Shown here: piece by piece, positions 52,422 to 60,271 of the stretch
Numbering within the stretch: the stretch's first letter is position 1
How the letters are laid out: every line of letters starts with the position of its first letter
Source: UBA1258 sp963643225
GTDB lineage: Bacteria > Bacillota > Clostridia > Lachnospirales > Lachnospiraceae
Reading direction: 5' to 3'
Length of the DNA stretch: 64,000 bases
NCBI GenBank assembly: GCA_963643225.1
Contig: CAVIIX010000001.1
Coordinates: 1-64,000, forward strand
Made by a program: the position numbers and the translations under genes
The notes under the pieces: model-generated
Databases searched by the model: none
Told to the model about the DNA's origin: nothing
Seen by the model: the letters and a program-made list of their open reading frames with translations, nothing else

Positions 52422-52485
52422 CGGGCCTTCCGTTCAACCGGCAGGCCCGGTAAATTGTATTAAGCAATCGTTTGTTTACCGGGAG
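52422..52485 (+). promoter_or_regulatory. Mutually exclusive hairpins in the comM-like leader
   Basis: Hairpin 1 pairs CGGGCCT (52422-52428) with AGGCCCG (52443-52449), with CCG/CGG inside. Hairpin 2 pairs CCCGGTAAA (52446-52454) with TTTACCGGG (52475-52483). They share 52446-52449, so only one can form. Hairpin 2 covers the start of GGGAG (52481-52485), the only ribosome site before the ATG at 52500. Hairpin 1 could alternatively be the terminator of the upstream gene, but no T-run follows. Confidence 0.55.
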
Positions 52486-52499
52486 AAATTTAATTAAAT

Positions 52500-54044
52500 A
52501 TGGTTTATAAGGTTTACTCCGGCAGAGTCGGAGGTGTTTTTGGTGACCTTATTACGGTGGAGGTGGATGCTTCACCTGGGCTTCCGGGCTTTGATGTTAT
52601 AGGTCTTGCAGGGTGTGAGGTAAAGGAAGCAAAGGACAGGGTAAGAGTTGCACTTAAAAATGAAGGAATAAATATGCCCTCAATGAAGGTGATAATCAAC
52701 CTAAGCCCTGCAGATGAAGCTAAAAACGAAACAAATTTTGATTTACCAATGGCGGTGGCATTATTGGGTGTTTTTGGGCATATTGCACCCTTTGAGCCTG
52801 AGTCTGCACTGATACTTGGGGAGCTGTCTTTAGATGGAAAGGTGTGCGCCATACGGGGAGTGCTTCCTATTGTAAAAATGGCACGGGAACAGGGCTTTAA
52901 AAGAGTTATCGTACCAAAGGACAATGCGGCAGAGGCAGGCATGATAATGGGAATTGATGTAATTCCCGTTGAAACTTTAGGCTCTTTAATTGCCTTTTTA
53001 CAGGTGCCCTTTAACGACGGTATTCACTTTATTAAGCCCTTTGCAAGAGAAGAATTTGAAGGATATTTAAACCGTGAAGAGGAGGAACCGGATTTTTTGG
53101 ATGTAGTGGGCCAGGAAAACGTAAAAAGAGCAGCGGCAATAGCAGCTGCGGGCTTTCATCATCTGCTTATGACAGGGCCTCCGGGCACGGGGAAATCCTT
53201 AATAGCAAAAAGAATACCGGGGATTATGCCTAAGCTTTCCTATGATGAAAGCTTAGAGGTAACGACCATTTATTCTGTTTCCGGGAAATTATCGGAGGAT
53301 CTCCCCTTTGTGAAAACCCGCCCCTTCTTCAGTCCTCATCACGGGGCTTCTTCGCAGGCTATAATCGGTGGCGGAAGCTTTTCCCGCCCCGGACTTGTTT
53401 CTTTAAGTCACAGAGGTATTTTATTTCTTGATGAAATGCCTGAATTTAAAAGAGAAACGATAGATATGTTAAGACAGCCCTTAGAGGATGGTAAAATCAC
53501 GGTTTCCAGAGCAAAACAAACCTATACCTATCCTGCTGAATTTATGCTTGTTGCTGCCATGAATCCCTGCCCCTGCGGGTACTTCCCAGACAGAAACAGA
53601 TGCACCTGTACAGGCACTCAGATACAAAAATATCTATCAAAAATATCTGGCCCTATTTTAGACAGAATTGACATTTGCGTGGAGGTGGCAAGAATGGACC
53701 CAAGAGATGTGCAGGAATCTGTTGGAACGGGCACTTCGAGTGAAGAATTAAGAGAAAAAGTATTCAGGGCTGTAAAAATGCAGGAGGAAAGATACAGAAG
53801 CGAAAATTTCAGGTTTAATTCACAGATTCCTTCAGGAAAAATACATAAATATATTCCGCTTGGACATGCTGAAGAAGAATTTATTTATGATGCCTATGAA
53901 AAAATGAATATAAGTATGAGAAGCTTTTATAAATTAATGCGTGTAGCACGCACAATTGCGGATTTTGACGGAGATGAGAGGGTAAGGGTTTTGCATCTTG
54001 CCGAGGCATCCTGCTACAGATTCCCGGATTATACAGGAGGTTGA
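52500..54044 (+). CDS. YifB/ComM family Mg-chelatase-like AAA+ ATPase
   Basis: A 514-residue AAA+ protein of the ComM/YifB family, which in transforming bacteria is a helicase that promotes branch migration of incoming DNA. Blocks: MVYKVYSGRVGGVFGDLITV at the start, a Lon-protease-like N-domain, Walker A MTGPPGTGKSLIAKRIPGIM (about residue 224), FFSPHHGASSQAIIGGG, ILFLDEMPEFKRETID and MNPCPCGYFPDRNRCTC (zinc-like Cys cluster). The ribosome site is 14 bases upstream, farther than usual. dprA starts one base after its stop, so the two make a DNA-uptake pair. Confidence 0.93.
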   Translation: MVYKVYSGRVGGVFGDLITVEVDASPGLPGFDVIGLAGCEVKEAKDRVRVALKNEGINMPSMKVIINLSPADEAKNETNFDLPMAVALLGVFGHIAPFEPESALILGELSLDGKVCAIRGVLPIVKMAREQGFKRVIVPKDNAAEAGMIMGIDVIPVETLGSLIAFLQVPFNDGIHFIKPFAREEFEGYLNREEEEPDFLDVVGQENVKRAAAIAAAGFHHLLMTGPPGTGKSLIAKRIPGIMPKLSYDESLEVTTIYSVSGKLSEDLPFVKTRPFFSPHHGASSQAIIGGGSFSRPGLVSLSHRGILFLDEMPEFKRETIDMLRQPLEDGKITVSRAKQTYTYPAEFMLVAAMNPCPCGYFPDRNRCTCTGTQIQKYLSKISGPILDRIDICVEVARMDPRDVQESVGTGTSSEELREKVFRAVKMQEERYRSENFRFNSQIPSGKIHKYIPLGHAEEEFIYDAYEKMNISMRSFYKLMRVARTIADFDGDERVRVLHLAEASCYRFPDYTGG

Positions 54045-54045
54045 T

Positions 54046-55248
54046 ATGGGTATATTCAGACAAGCATATATAACTGATAAAGAGGATGAACTTAAATATT
54101 TTCTTTTTATTGCTCAGACCGGGTGTATCGGAATAAATACGTATACAAAGATGCAACACTATTTTGATTCACCAAAAGCTTTTTATAAAGCATCAAGGGA
54201 AACACTTGTAAAGAGTAAAGCCTTTACTGAAAAACAGATAGAAAGAATTGAGGCGGTAAGAAGGGAATATGACCTGACAAAATGGCATGATTACATGCTT
54301 AAAGAAAATATAAAGCTTATACCCTATGAGGCATTTGAATATCCAAAACGTCTTATGGACATAAAAGACCCGCCACCGGTTTTGTTTTTAAAAGGAAAGC
54401 TTCCTATAGAAGCTTTACCCTGTGCTTCAATTATAGGAACAAGAGAATGTTCTGTATATGGAAGTAACGTGGCAAAACGTCTTGGAGAACTTATGGCTGA
54501 AAATAATGTATCTGTTGTGAGTGGCATGGCAAGAGGAATTGACTCCTTATCACAAAGAGCGTGCATGGAGGCAGGAGGATATTCACTGGCTCTTTTAGGA
54601 GGCGGCGTTGACATTATTTATCCAAGAGAATCAAAAGAGTTATATAAAAATTTGTGCGAAATGGGCGGAATACTATCTGAATTTCCACCGGGTACAGCTC
54701 CTAAACGCCCTTTTTTTGCACTACGCAATCGCCTTATATCGGGGCTGTCTGATGTGGTATGTGTTATTGAAGCAAAGGAAAAGAGTGGTACGTTAATAAC
54801 GGTTGACTGTGCCCTTGACCAGGGGCGAGAGGTTTATGTTGTGCCTGGAAGAATAACCGACTTAACAAGCATGGGTACAAATGAGCTTATAAGGCAGGGC
54901 GCTGGAATTATAGCGGATTTAGATGGCTTTGTTGAAGAATTTTTGAATAACTATTCAGAGAGTAAAGGGATTTTTGCCAAAAATGTTGAGAATAAAACAA
55001 AGGCTTCAGATATAAAGGGCTTTAACAATAATGAATTAAAAATAATAGGCTTACTTGATGAAAATTCATTTACTGCCGATAAGCTTTCCGAAAATATAAA
55101 TTTGCCATCCTATGAAATATTAAGCTTATGCATTTCGCTTTCGACAAAAGGAATTTTAAACATAATGGGGGGCGGCCGATTTGTCGCCACAAGCTTAGGA
55201 ATCGATGTGCGCAATGTATTGCTTAAGGAAAAAAATGAAGAAGAATGA
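54046..55248 (+). CDS. dprA: DNA processing protein DprA
   Basis: A 400-residue protein that loads RecA on incoming single-stranded DNA. The Rossmann-like core has IGTRECSVYGSNVAKRL, VVSGMARGIDSLSQRACMEA, LLGGGVDIIYPRESKELY and SEFPPGTAPKRPFFALRNRL then ISGLSDVVCVIEAKEKSGTL. The last 65 residues form a winged-helix DML1-like domain. The ATG at 54046 follows AGGAGG by 6 bases; a longer frame from 53998 lies in the previous gene and is rejected. Confidence 0.95.
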   Translation: MGIFRQAYITDKEDELKYFLFIAQTGCIGINTYTKMQHYFDSPKAFYKASRETLVKSKAFTEKQIERIEAVRREYDLTKWHDYMLKENIKLIPYEAFEYPKRLMDIKDPPPVLFLKGKLPIEALPCASIIGTRECSVYGSNVAKRLGELMAENNVSVVSGMARGIDSLSQRACMEAGGYSLALLGGGVDIIYPRESKELYKNLCEMGGILSEFPPGTAPKRPFFALRNRLISGLSDVVCVIEAKEKSGTLITVDCALDQGREVYVVPGRITDLTSMGTNELIRQGAGIIADLDGFVEEFLNNYSESKGIFAKNVENKTKASDIKGFNNNELKIIGLLDENSFTADKLSENINLPSYEILSLCISLSTKGILNIMGGGRFVATSLGIDVRNVLLKEKNEEE

Positions 55249-55263
55249 CTAAAAAACAGTAAG

Positions 55264-55367
55264 GTTGTAACAGGAGTAAAATTCTTCCTCTTGACAACGA
55301 AGATTTCCTAAAGGTTGTTGAGGACGCAAAGAGTTGTAACAGGAGTAAAATTCTTCCTCTTGACAAC
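55264..55367. repeat. Two identical 35-bp repeats 34 bp apart upstream of topA
   Basis: The repeats (55264-55298 and 55333-55367) are identical over all 35 bases. They begin GTTGTAACAGGAG and end CCTCTTGACAAC, with complementary ends GTTGT/ACAAC. The 34-base segment between them is unrelated. A third GTTGTAAC is at 55469-55476. The size and spacing look like a two-repeat CRISPR, but no cas gene or third repeat is present. The second copy supplies the -35 of the topA promoter, which favours a regulatory repeat. Confidence 0.7.
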
Positions 55368-55388
55368 ACTCTTGAAAAAGGGTATAAA
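55360..55388 (+). promoter_or_regulatory. Promoter of topA
   Basis: TTGACA (55360-55365), 17 bases, TATAAA (55383-55388): consensus -35 and near-consensus -10. The -35 lies in the second 35-bp repeat. The same TTGACA in the first repeat has no -10 at the right distance. Confidence 0.75.
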
Positions 55389-55498
55389 ATTAAACTCCAT
55401 GGGTACATGTGGGTAAAAGGTACAAGTAAAGGTTGCACATTTGATTTTTTTAAGATATATTTACACGTGTTGTAACACTAAAAACAAGGGGAAGTGTG

Positions 55499-57553
55499 AT
55501 GGCAAAGAATTTAGTTATAGTGGAATCACCCGCTAAGGTTAATACAATTAAAAAATTTTTAGGTACAAATTACGAGGTGGTCGCAAGCTACGGTCACGTT
55601 CGTGACCTGCCAAAGAGCCAGCTGGGCGTTGACGTGGAACATGATTTTGAACCTAAATATATTACTATCAGAGGAAAGGGAGACGTTCTTTCCACACTGA
55701 GAAAAGAAGTGAAGAAGGCTGATAAGATTTATCTTGCAACCGACCCTGACCGTGAAGGAGAAGCAATTTCCTGGCATTTGTATGAAAGCCTTAAGCTTGA
55801 TTCCAAAAAGGTATACAGAATCACCTTTAACGAAATTACAAAAAATGCGGTAAAGGAATCCTTAAAGAATGCCCGCTCTATCGACATGGATTTAGTAGAT
55901 GCCCAGCAGACAAGAAGAATCCTTGACCGTATGGTTGGTTATAAGATTTCCCCTATTCTCTGGGCTAAGGTTAAGAGAGGCTTAAGCGCCGGAAGAGTGC
56001 AGAGTGTTGCTTTAAGAATTATATGTGACAGAGAGGAAGAAATTGATAACTTCGTGCCAGAGGAATACTGGACAATAGACGCAAGCCTTAAGGCTGAGGG
56101 CATCACTAAGGAATTAAAGGCAAAATATGCTTGCCAGATTAAAAATAGAGAAGAAGCTGAAAGGCTTTTAAAAGAAATAAAGGATAAAGAATTTAAGATT
56201 GATGATATAAGGGTAAGCGAACGTATTAAAAAAGCACCCTTACCCTTTACAACCTCCACTCTTCAGCAGGAAGCAAGTAAGGCATTGAATTTTTCTACTC
56301 AGAAGACAATGCGCATTGCCCAGCAGCTTTATGAAGGCGTTGAAATCGGAAATGTTACACAGGGTATCATTACCTATTTAAGAACAGATTCAACCCGTAT
56401 TGCAGATGAAGCTCTGGCGGCTTCAAAAGATTATATTAAAAGCAGATACGGTGAAGCCTTTGTAAGAAAAAATGAAGCTAATGGTAAGGATTCATCAAAG
56501 ATTCAGGATGCGCATGAAGCAATTCGTCCTACACTTATTACCCGTACTCCCGAGGATGTAAAGGATTATCTTTCAAGAGAGCAGTTAAGACTTTACACAC
56601 TTATCTGGAAGCGATTTGTAGCCTGTCGTATGGCGGATGCGGTTTATGAGACCACAACCGTTAAGCTTTTAGCAGGAACACATAAATTTTCCATGAGCGC
56701 TGCAAAGCCTAAATTTGAGGGTTTTATGAGCGTTTACATGGAAGCTGCTGAAGAAAACGAAGAGGATGAATTTTTAGGCAATTCCTTTACAGGCACTCTT
56801 GATAAAAATACTGTTTTAAAGCTTGTGAAGGTAGATGACAGGCAGCACTTCACACAGCCTCCGGCTCATTATACAGAAGCTTCTTTGGTTAAGGCCTTAG
56901 AGGAACTCGGAATAGGGCGTCCAAGTACCTATTCACCCACGATTTCCACAATTCTTGCCCGTCATTATGTGGCAAAAGAGGGTAAGAATATTTTCGTAAC
57001 GGATCTTGGCGAAGTTGTAAACAATATGATGAAGGAAGCATTCCCTACAATTGTTGATGTAAACTTTACAGCCAATATGGAAACCCTGCTTGACGGTATT
57101 GAAGCCGGCAACATAAAATGGAAAACCGTTGTTTCAAATTTCTATCCCGATTTGGATAAAGCTGTTTCTTTGGCTGAAAAAGACTTATCCGAAGTAAAGG
57201 TACAGGACGAAGTGAGTGAAGAAATCTGTTCTGTATGCGGCAGAAACATGGTTATTAAATACGGTCCTCACGGAAAGTTTCTGGCGTGTCCTGGATTCCC
57301 TGAATGCAGAAACACCATGCCTTATTTTGAAAAGATTAACGTACCATGCCCTAAGTGCGGCAAGGACGTTGTCATAAGAAAGACAAAGAAGGGAAGAAGA
57401 TATTATGGCTGCATTTCAATTCCAGAATGTGACTTTATGGTATGGCAGAAGCCTGTAGACAAGCGATGTGAAAAATGCGGAAGCATTTACTTATCACGTG
57501 GCAACAAGCTTGTGTGCTCCAATGAGGAATGCGGCAATACAATTGACAAATAA
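55499..57553 (+). CDS. topA: DNA topoisomerase I
   Basis: A 684-residue type IA topoisomerase that relaxes negative supercoils. The Toprim domain starts at LVIVESPAKVNTIKKFLG with ATDPDREGEAISWHLYE. The catalytic Tyr is in GIITYLRTDSTRIA (about residue 295). Three C-terminal four-Cys zinc units are present: CSVCGRNMV...CPGFPEC, CPKCGKDVV...CISIPEC and CEKCGSIYL...CSNEEC. The ATG at 55499 is preferred over GTG at 55496 because AAGGGGAAG is well placed. trmFO, xerC and hslVU, found between topA and codY in Bacillus, are absent here. Confidence 0.97.
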   Translation: MAKNLVIVESPAKVNTIKKFLGTNYEVVASYGHVRDLPKSQLGVDVEHDFEPKYITIRGKGDVLSTLRKEVKKADKIYLATDPDREGEAISWHLYESLKLDSKKVYRITFNEITKNAVKESLKNARSIDMDLVDAQQTRRILDRMVGYKISPILWAKVKRGLSAGRVQSVALRIICDREEEIDNFVPEEYWTIDASLKAEGITKELKAKYACQIKNREEAERLLKEIKDKEFKIDDIRVSERIKKAPLPFTTSTLQQEASKALNFSTQKTMRIAQQLYEGVEIGNVTQGIITYLRTDSTRIADEALAASKDYIKSRYGEAFVRKNEANGKDSSKIQDAHEAIRPTLITRTPEDVKDYLSREQLRLYTLIWKRFVACRMADAVYETTTVKLLAGTHKFSMSAAKPKFEGFMSVYMEAAEENEEDEFLGNSFTGTLDKNTVLKLVKVDDRQHFTQPPAHYTEASLVKALEELGIGRPSTYSPTISTILARHYVAKEGKNIFVTDLGEVVNNMMKEAFPTIVDVNFTANMETLLDGIEAGNIKWKTVVSNFYPDLDKAVSLAEKDLSEVKVQDEVSEEICSVCGRNMVIKYGPHGKFLACPGFPECRNTMPYFEKINVPCPKCGKDVVIRKTKKGRRYYGCISIPECDFMVWQKPVDKRCEKCGSIYLSRGNKLVCSNEECGNTIDK

Positions 57554-57564
57554 TTGAGATAAAA

Positions 57565-57596
57565 GGGGCGAAATGGTACTTTCGCCCTATTTTTTT
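57565..57596 (+). terminator. Terminator of topA
   Basis: GGGCGAAA (57566-57573) pairs with TTTCGCCC (57580-57587), followed by TATTTTTTT. Confidence 0.9.
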
Positions 57597-57648
57597 GCTT
57601 TAGTGTTAAAAACACCAAAAAATTTTTGAATTTTATGATATTAACGCA

Positions 57649-57663
57649 AAATTTATGAAAATT
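57649..57663. promoter_or_regulatory. Candidate CodY box upstream of codY
   Basis: AAATTTATGAAAATT matches 13 of 15 positions of the CodY consensus AATTTTCWGAAAATT. It ends 12 bases before the -35 of the codY promoter, so it suggests autoregulation. Confidence 0.5.
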
Positions 57664-57675
57664 GTTGTAAAATGA

Positions 57676-57704
57676 TTGATTATTTATCGGTTGCATGCTA
57701 CAAT
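57676..57704 (+). promoter_or_regulatory. Promoter of codY
   Basis: TTGATT (57676-57681), 17 bases, TACAAT (57699-57704), 62 bases before the ATG. Confidence 0.65.
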
Positions 57705-57766
57705 GATGACACATTTGAGACAACAGTATCAGGGGGAAGGTGCGCATAAGTTTAGGAGGCTTAAAC

Positions 57767-58552
57767 ATGAGCAGTGTACAGTTACTTGATAAGACAAGAA
57801 AAATCGGAAAGCTTTTACATAACAACAATTCAAGTAAGGTTGTTTTCAATGATATTTGTAAGGTAATGAGAGAAATCTTAAACTCAAATATCCTTGTTAT
57901 TTCAAAAAAAGGTAAGGTTTTAGGCGTAGGAAACTGCCAGGGAATTGATCCGATTGATGAATTAATTCAGAATAATGTGGGTGGTTTTATTGATCCCATG
58001 CTTAACGAGCGTTTACTTGCGGTTTTATCCACAAAAGAAAACGTAAATCTTGCAACACTTGGTTTTGAACATACGGACATTAATAAATTTCAGGCGGTTA
58101 TTTCTCCTATTGAAATAGCAGGAGAGAGACTGGGTACGCTTTTTGTATACAAATGTAACGTTCAGTACGACATTGACGATATTATCCTGTGTGAATACGG
58201 CACCACGGTTGTGGGCCTTGAAATGCTGAGAGCAGTCAACGAAGAAAATGCAGAGGAAGCCAGAAAGCTTGCGGTAGTACATTCCGCTATTTCTACACTT
58301 TCTTTCTCCGAAATGGAAGCAATTACCCATATCTTTGATGAACTTGATGGTATGGAGGGCATTTTGGTAGCTTCTAAAATTGCAGACAGAGTGGGCATTA
58401 CCCGTTCCGTTATCGTTAATGCCTTAAGAAAATTTGAAAGTGCGGGAGTTATTGAATCAAGATCTTCGGGCATGAAGGGTACCTACATTAAGGTGTTAAA
58501 CGATGCGGTGTTTGATGAAATAGAAAAGCTTAAGAAAGAAAAAACTTTATAA
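57767..58552 (+). CDS. codY: GTP- and branched-chain amino acid-sensing repressor CodY
   Basis: A 261-residue global regulator. The N-terminal GAF domain (MSSVQLLDKTRKIGKLLHNN onwards) senses isoleucine/valine. The C-terminal winged helix reads VASKIADRVGITRSVIVNAL then RKFESAGVIESRSSGMKGTY, the conserved recognition segment. The ATG at 57767 follows AGGAGG; an upstream GTG at 57740 lacks support. It sits between topA and flgB, as in Bacillus subtilis, but has its own promoter and terminator here. Confidence 0.97.
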   Translation: MSSVQLLDKTRKIGKLLHNNNSSKVVFNDICKVMREILNSNILVISKKGKVLGVGNCQGIDPIDELIQNNVGGFIDPMLNERLLAVLSTKENVNLATLGFEHTDINKFQAVISPIEIAGERLGTLFVYKCNVQYDIDDIILCEYGTTVVGLEMLRAVNEENAEEARKLAVVHSAISTLSFSEMEAITHIFDELDGMEGILVASKIADRVGITRSVIVNALRKFESAGVIESRSSGMKGTYIKVLNDAVFDEIEKLKKEKTL

Positions 58553-58613
58553 CAGACACTAAATTAAATAAAATTTTATCCGATATATTACGTACAGTAA
58601 TGGACTACGATTT

Positions 58614-58643
58614 AAAAAAGGGACTTTAAAAAGTCCCTTTTTT
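58614..58643 (+). terminator. Terminator of codY
   Basis: AAAAGGGACTT pairs with AAGTCCCTTTT, followed by T; it separates codY from the flagellar genes. Confidence 0.9.
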
Positions 58644-58660
58644 GCGTATTTTTTGTTTTT

Positions 58661-58803
58661 TTATAAAAGCTCAAGAAAACTCACTGCCTTTAGGCAGTGG
58701 GTGCTCCCCGCGAGGTGCTGGGTTACAAGCCCAGTACCTCGTAAGGCACGTAGTGCAGCTTTTATATGAGCAAGTAGCGAAGCGAATTGCGAATATCATT
58801 GAC
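58661..58803 (+). repeat. Dispersed repeat family I, best-preserved full copy
   Basis: Structure on paper: closing stem TATAAAAGC (58662-58670) with GCTTTTATA (58758-58766). Inside are three hairpins: CACTGCC/GGCAGTG (58682-58699), CGAGGT/ACCTCG (58711-58741) with inner CTGGG/CCCAG, and GCAC-GTA-GTGC (58746-58756). The tail follows, ending GAATATCATTGAC. It lies between codY and the flagellar promoter and contains no credible gene. The rest of the gap to 59010 is the promoter region. Confidence 0.85.
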
Positions 58804-58884
58804 GAGGTTACAGGAAGCAAAAACGCTTCCTATAATCGGATAAGCCACATTATGTAAACCTACATCTTGTAGAAAAACAAAAAT

Positions 58885-58950
58885 AAAAACACAAGATTAT
58901 GTGGTTTTTGCCGAAAATTTACTTGTGTTTTTTAAAAAAGCATCTATAAT
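58885..58950 (+). promoter_or_regulatory. Promoter region of the flagellar operon with inverted repeat
   Basis: TTGTGT (58923-58928), 16 bases, TATAAT (58945-58950) fit sigma-A. Arms AAAAACACAAG (58885-58895) and CTTGTGTTTTT (58922-58932) form an 11-bp inverted repeat, the right arm covering the -35. This may be an operator for a flagellar regulator or a terminator-like hairpin. Confidence 0.55.
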
Positions 58951-59010
58951 AAAATAAGGTGGGTGTAGTGTAATGGATAAAAGCTATACGCTACCGGTAA
59001 GGAGGAGTCA

Positions 59011-59400
59011 ATGATCAAATCAAACGCATTTGATTACATCAACGTTCTTGACAAAGCGGCGGATGCATCCTGGCTAAGAAATGAGGCGATTGCCAATAAT
59101 ATTGCCAACGTGGATACACCCGGCTATAAGAGAGAAGACATTACCTTTGAGAGTGAATTAAGCAAAGCCTTAAAGCATTCAAGTTACACGTCCATGGACA
59201 GTAAGGTTAAGAATTTAAGAACAGACCAGCTTGAAGCCCGTACCTACAAGGATTACTCCGGATATTCCTACCGCTTGGACGGTAATAACGTGGACATCGA
59301 GACCGAAAATACAATGCTTGCCAAAAATCAGCTGGTATATGAAGGTCTTCTTAACAGCATCAGTCAGGAATTCACCAATCTCCAGACTGCCATGAAATAA
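59011..59400 (+). CDS. flgB: Flagellar basal-body rod protein FlgB
   Basis: A 129-residue proximal rod protein exported through the flagellar type III apparatus. NEAIANNIANVDTPGYKRED is the flagellar rod signature near residue 30. The C-terminal MLAKNQLVYEGLLNSISQEF is typical. AAGGAGG precedes the start. First gene of the flgB-flgC-fliE-fliF-fliG-fliH-fliI operon. Confidence 0.96.
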   Translation: MIKSNAFDYINVLDKAADASWLRNEAIANNIANVDTPGYKREDITFESELSKALKHSSYTSMDSKVKNLRTDQLEARTYKDYSGYSYRLDGNNVDIETENTMLAKNQLVYEGLLNSISQEFTNLQTAMK

Positions 59401-59411
59401 GGAGAATACTT

Positions 59412-59855
59412 ATGGGCATGTTTACATCTTTTGATATCAATGCTTCCGGTTTAACCGCACAGAGATATCGTATGGATATAATTTCAGAAAACGTTGCAAA
59501 TGCAAACACCACCCGTACCGAGGATGGTACACCTTACGTAAGAAAGGTTGTTACCTTTGAGGAAAAAGGTGGTCAGACAGTATTTTCAAGAGTTTTAAAT
59601 AAGGCTTCAGACAAATATTCAGGCGAAGGCGTTAAGGTTTCTAAAGTGTATGAAGATACGGCTACTAAGATGAATATGGTTTACGACCCTTCTCATCCCG
59701 ATGCCGATGAAAACGGATACGTTACGTATCCTAACGTAAACATCATTACAGAAATGACAAACCTTATCGATGCAACCCGTTCCTATGAGGCTAACGCAAC
59801 AGCATTTACCGCAAGCAAGTCAATGGCCTTAAAGGGTCTGGAGCTTGGTCAGTAA
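59412..59855 (+). CDS. flgC: Flagellar basal-body rod protein FlgC
   Basis: A 147-residue rod protein. SGLTAQRYRMDIISENVANA with NTTRTEDGTPYVRK is the rod signature, and NVNIITEMTNLIDATRSYEA with NATAFTASKSMALKGLELG is the conserved C-terminal helix. 11 bases after flgB, with AAGGAG. Confidence 0.96.
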   Translation: MGMFTSFDINASGLTAQRYRMDIISENVANANTTRTEDGTPYVRKVVTFEEKGGQTVFSRVLNKASDKYSGEGVKVSKVYEDTATKMNMVYDPSHPDADENGYVTYPNVNIITEMTNLIDATRSYEANATAFTASKSMALKGLELGQ

Positions 59856-59868
59856 TTAAGGAGTAAAA

Positions 59869-60183
59869 ATGGACATTAATTCATTGCTTGGTACTTCCTC
59901 GATAACAGGTAGCGATTCACTTAATCTTAGTACCACTACAAAAACCACAACCGACAACATGTTTTCTACCATGTTAAACGCGGCGATTGACAATATAAAC
60001 AATACAAACAGCTTACTTTCCGATGCCGAAAATGCGGAAATAAGCTTTGCGATGGGTGAAACTGAAAATACCCACGATTTAATGATTGCCCTTCAGAAGG
60101 CATCAACGGCATTACAGTATACGGTTGCCGTGAGAGATAAATTTTTAGATGCATACAAGGAAATTATGCAGATGCAGATATAA
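59869..60183 (+). CDS. fliE: Flagellar hook-basal body protein FliE
   Basis: A 104-residue MS-ring/rod junction protein. The C-terminal part (ENTHDLMIALQKASTALQYT then VAVRDKFLDAYKEIMQMQI) is the FliE family signature, while the N-terminus is Ser/Thr-rich and variable. AAGGAG precedes the start. A repeat copy (60190-60230) separates it from fliF. Confidence 0.94.
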   Translation: MDINSLLGTSSITGSDSLNLSTTTKTTTDNMFSTMLNAAIDNINNTNSLLSDAENAEISFAMGETENTHDLMIALQKASTALQYTVAVRDKFLDAYKEIMQMQI

Positions 60184-60189
60184 TCACTT

Positions 60190-60230
60190 GACATGAGCAA
60201 GCAGCGAAGCAGATTGCGAATATCATTGAT
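60190..60230 (+). repeat. Dispersed repeat family I, tail inserted between fliE and fliF
   Basis: GAGCAAGCAGCGAAGCAGAT then TGCGAATATCATTGAT is a truncated copy. It is inside the flagellar operon, where all other gaps are short, so it shows that such copies can sit within a transcript. Confidence 0.75.
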
Positions 60231-60271
60231 TGTTAATTAGGCGATATTTAGTACAGGGGAGTAATACTGTT

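Noticed and set aside
52422..52451. Simple terminator for the HD-domain gene
   Set aside because: The hairpin is strong but no T-run follows, and its arm overlaps a second hairpin that covers the next ribosome site; a leader structure is the better reading.
55264..55367. Calling the twin repeats a true CRISPR array
   Set aside because: Only two repeats, no third copy, no cas genes in the window, and the second repeat is part of a well-formed promoter. Kept as a repeat and a finding.
58642..58857. A 71-codon open frame across the full repeat copy before flgB
   Set aside because: It runs through the hairpins of repeat family I, has no ribosome site and no family resemblance; the repeat explains the sequence.
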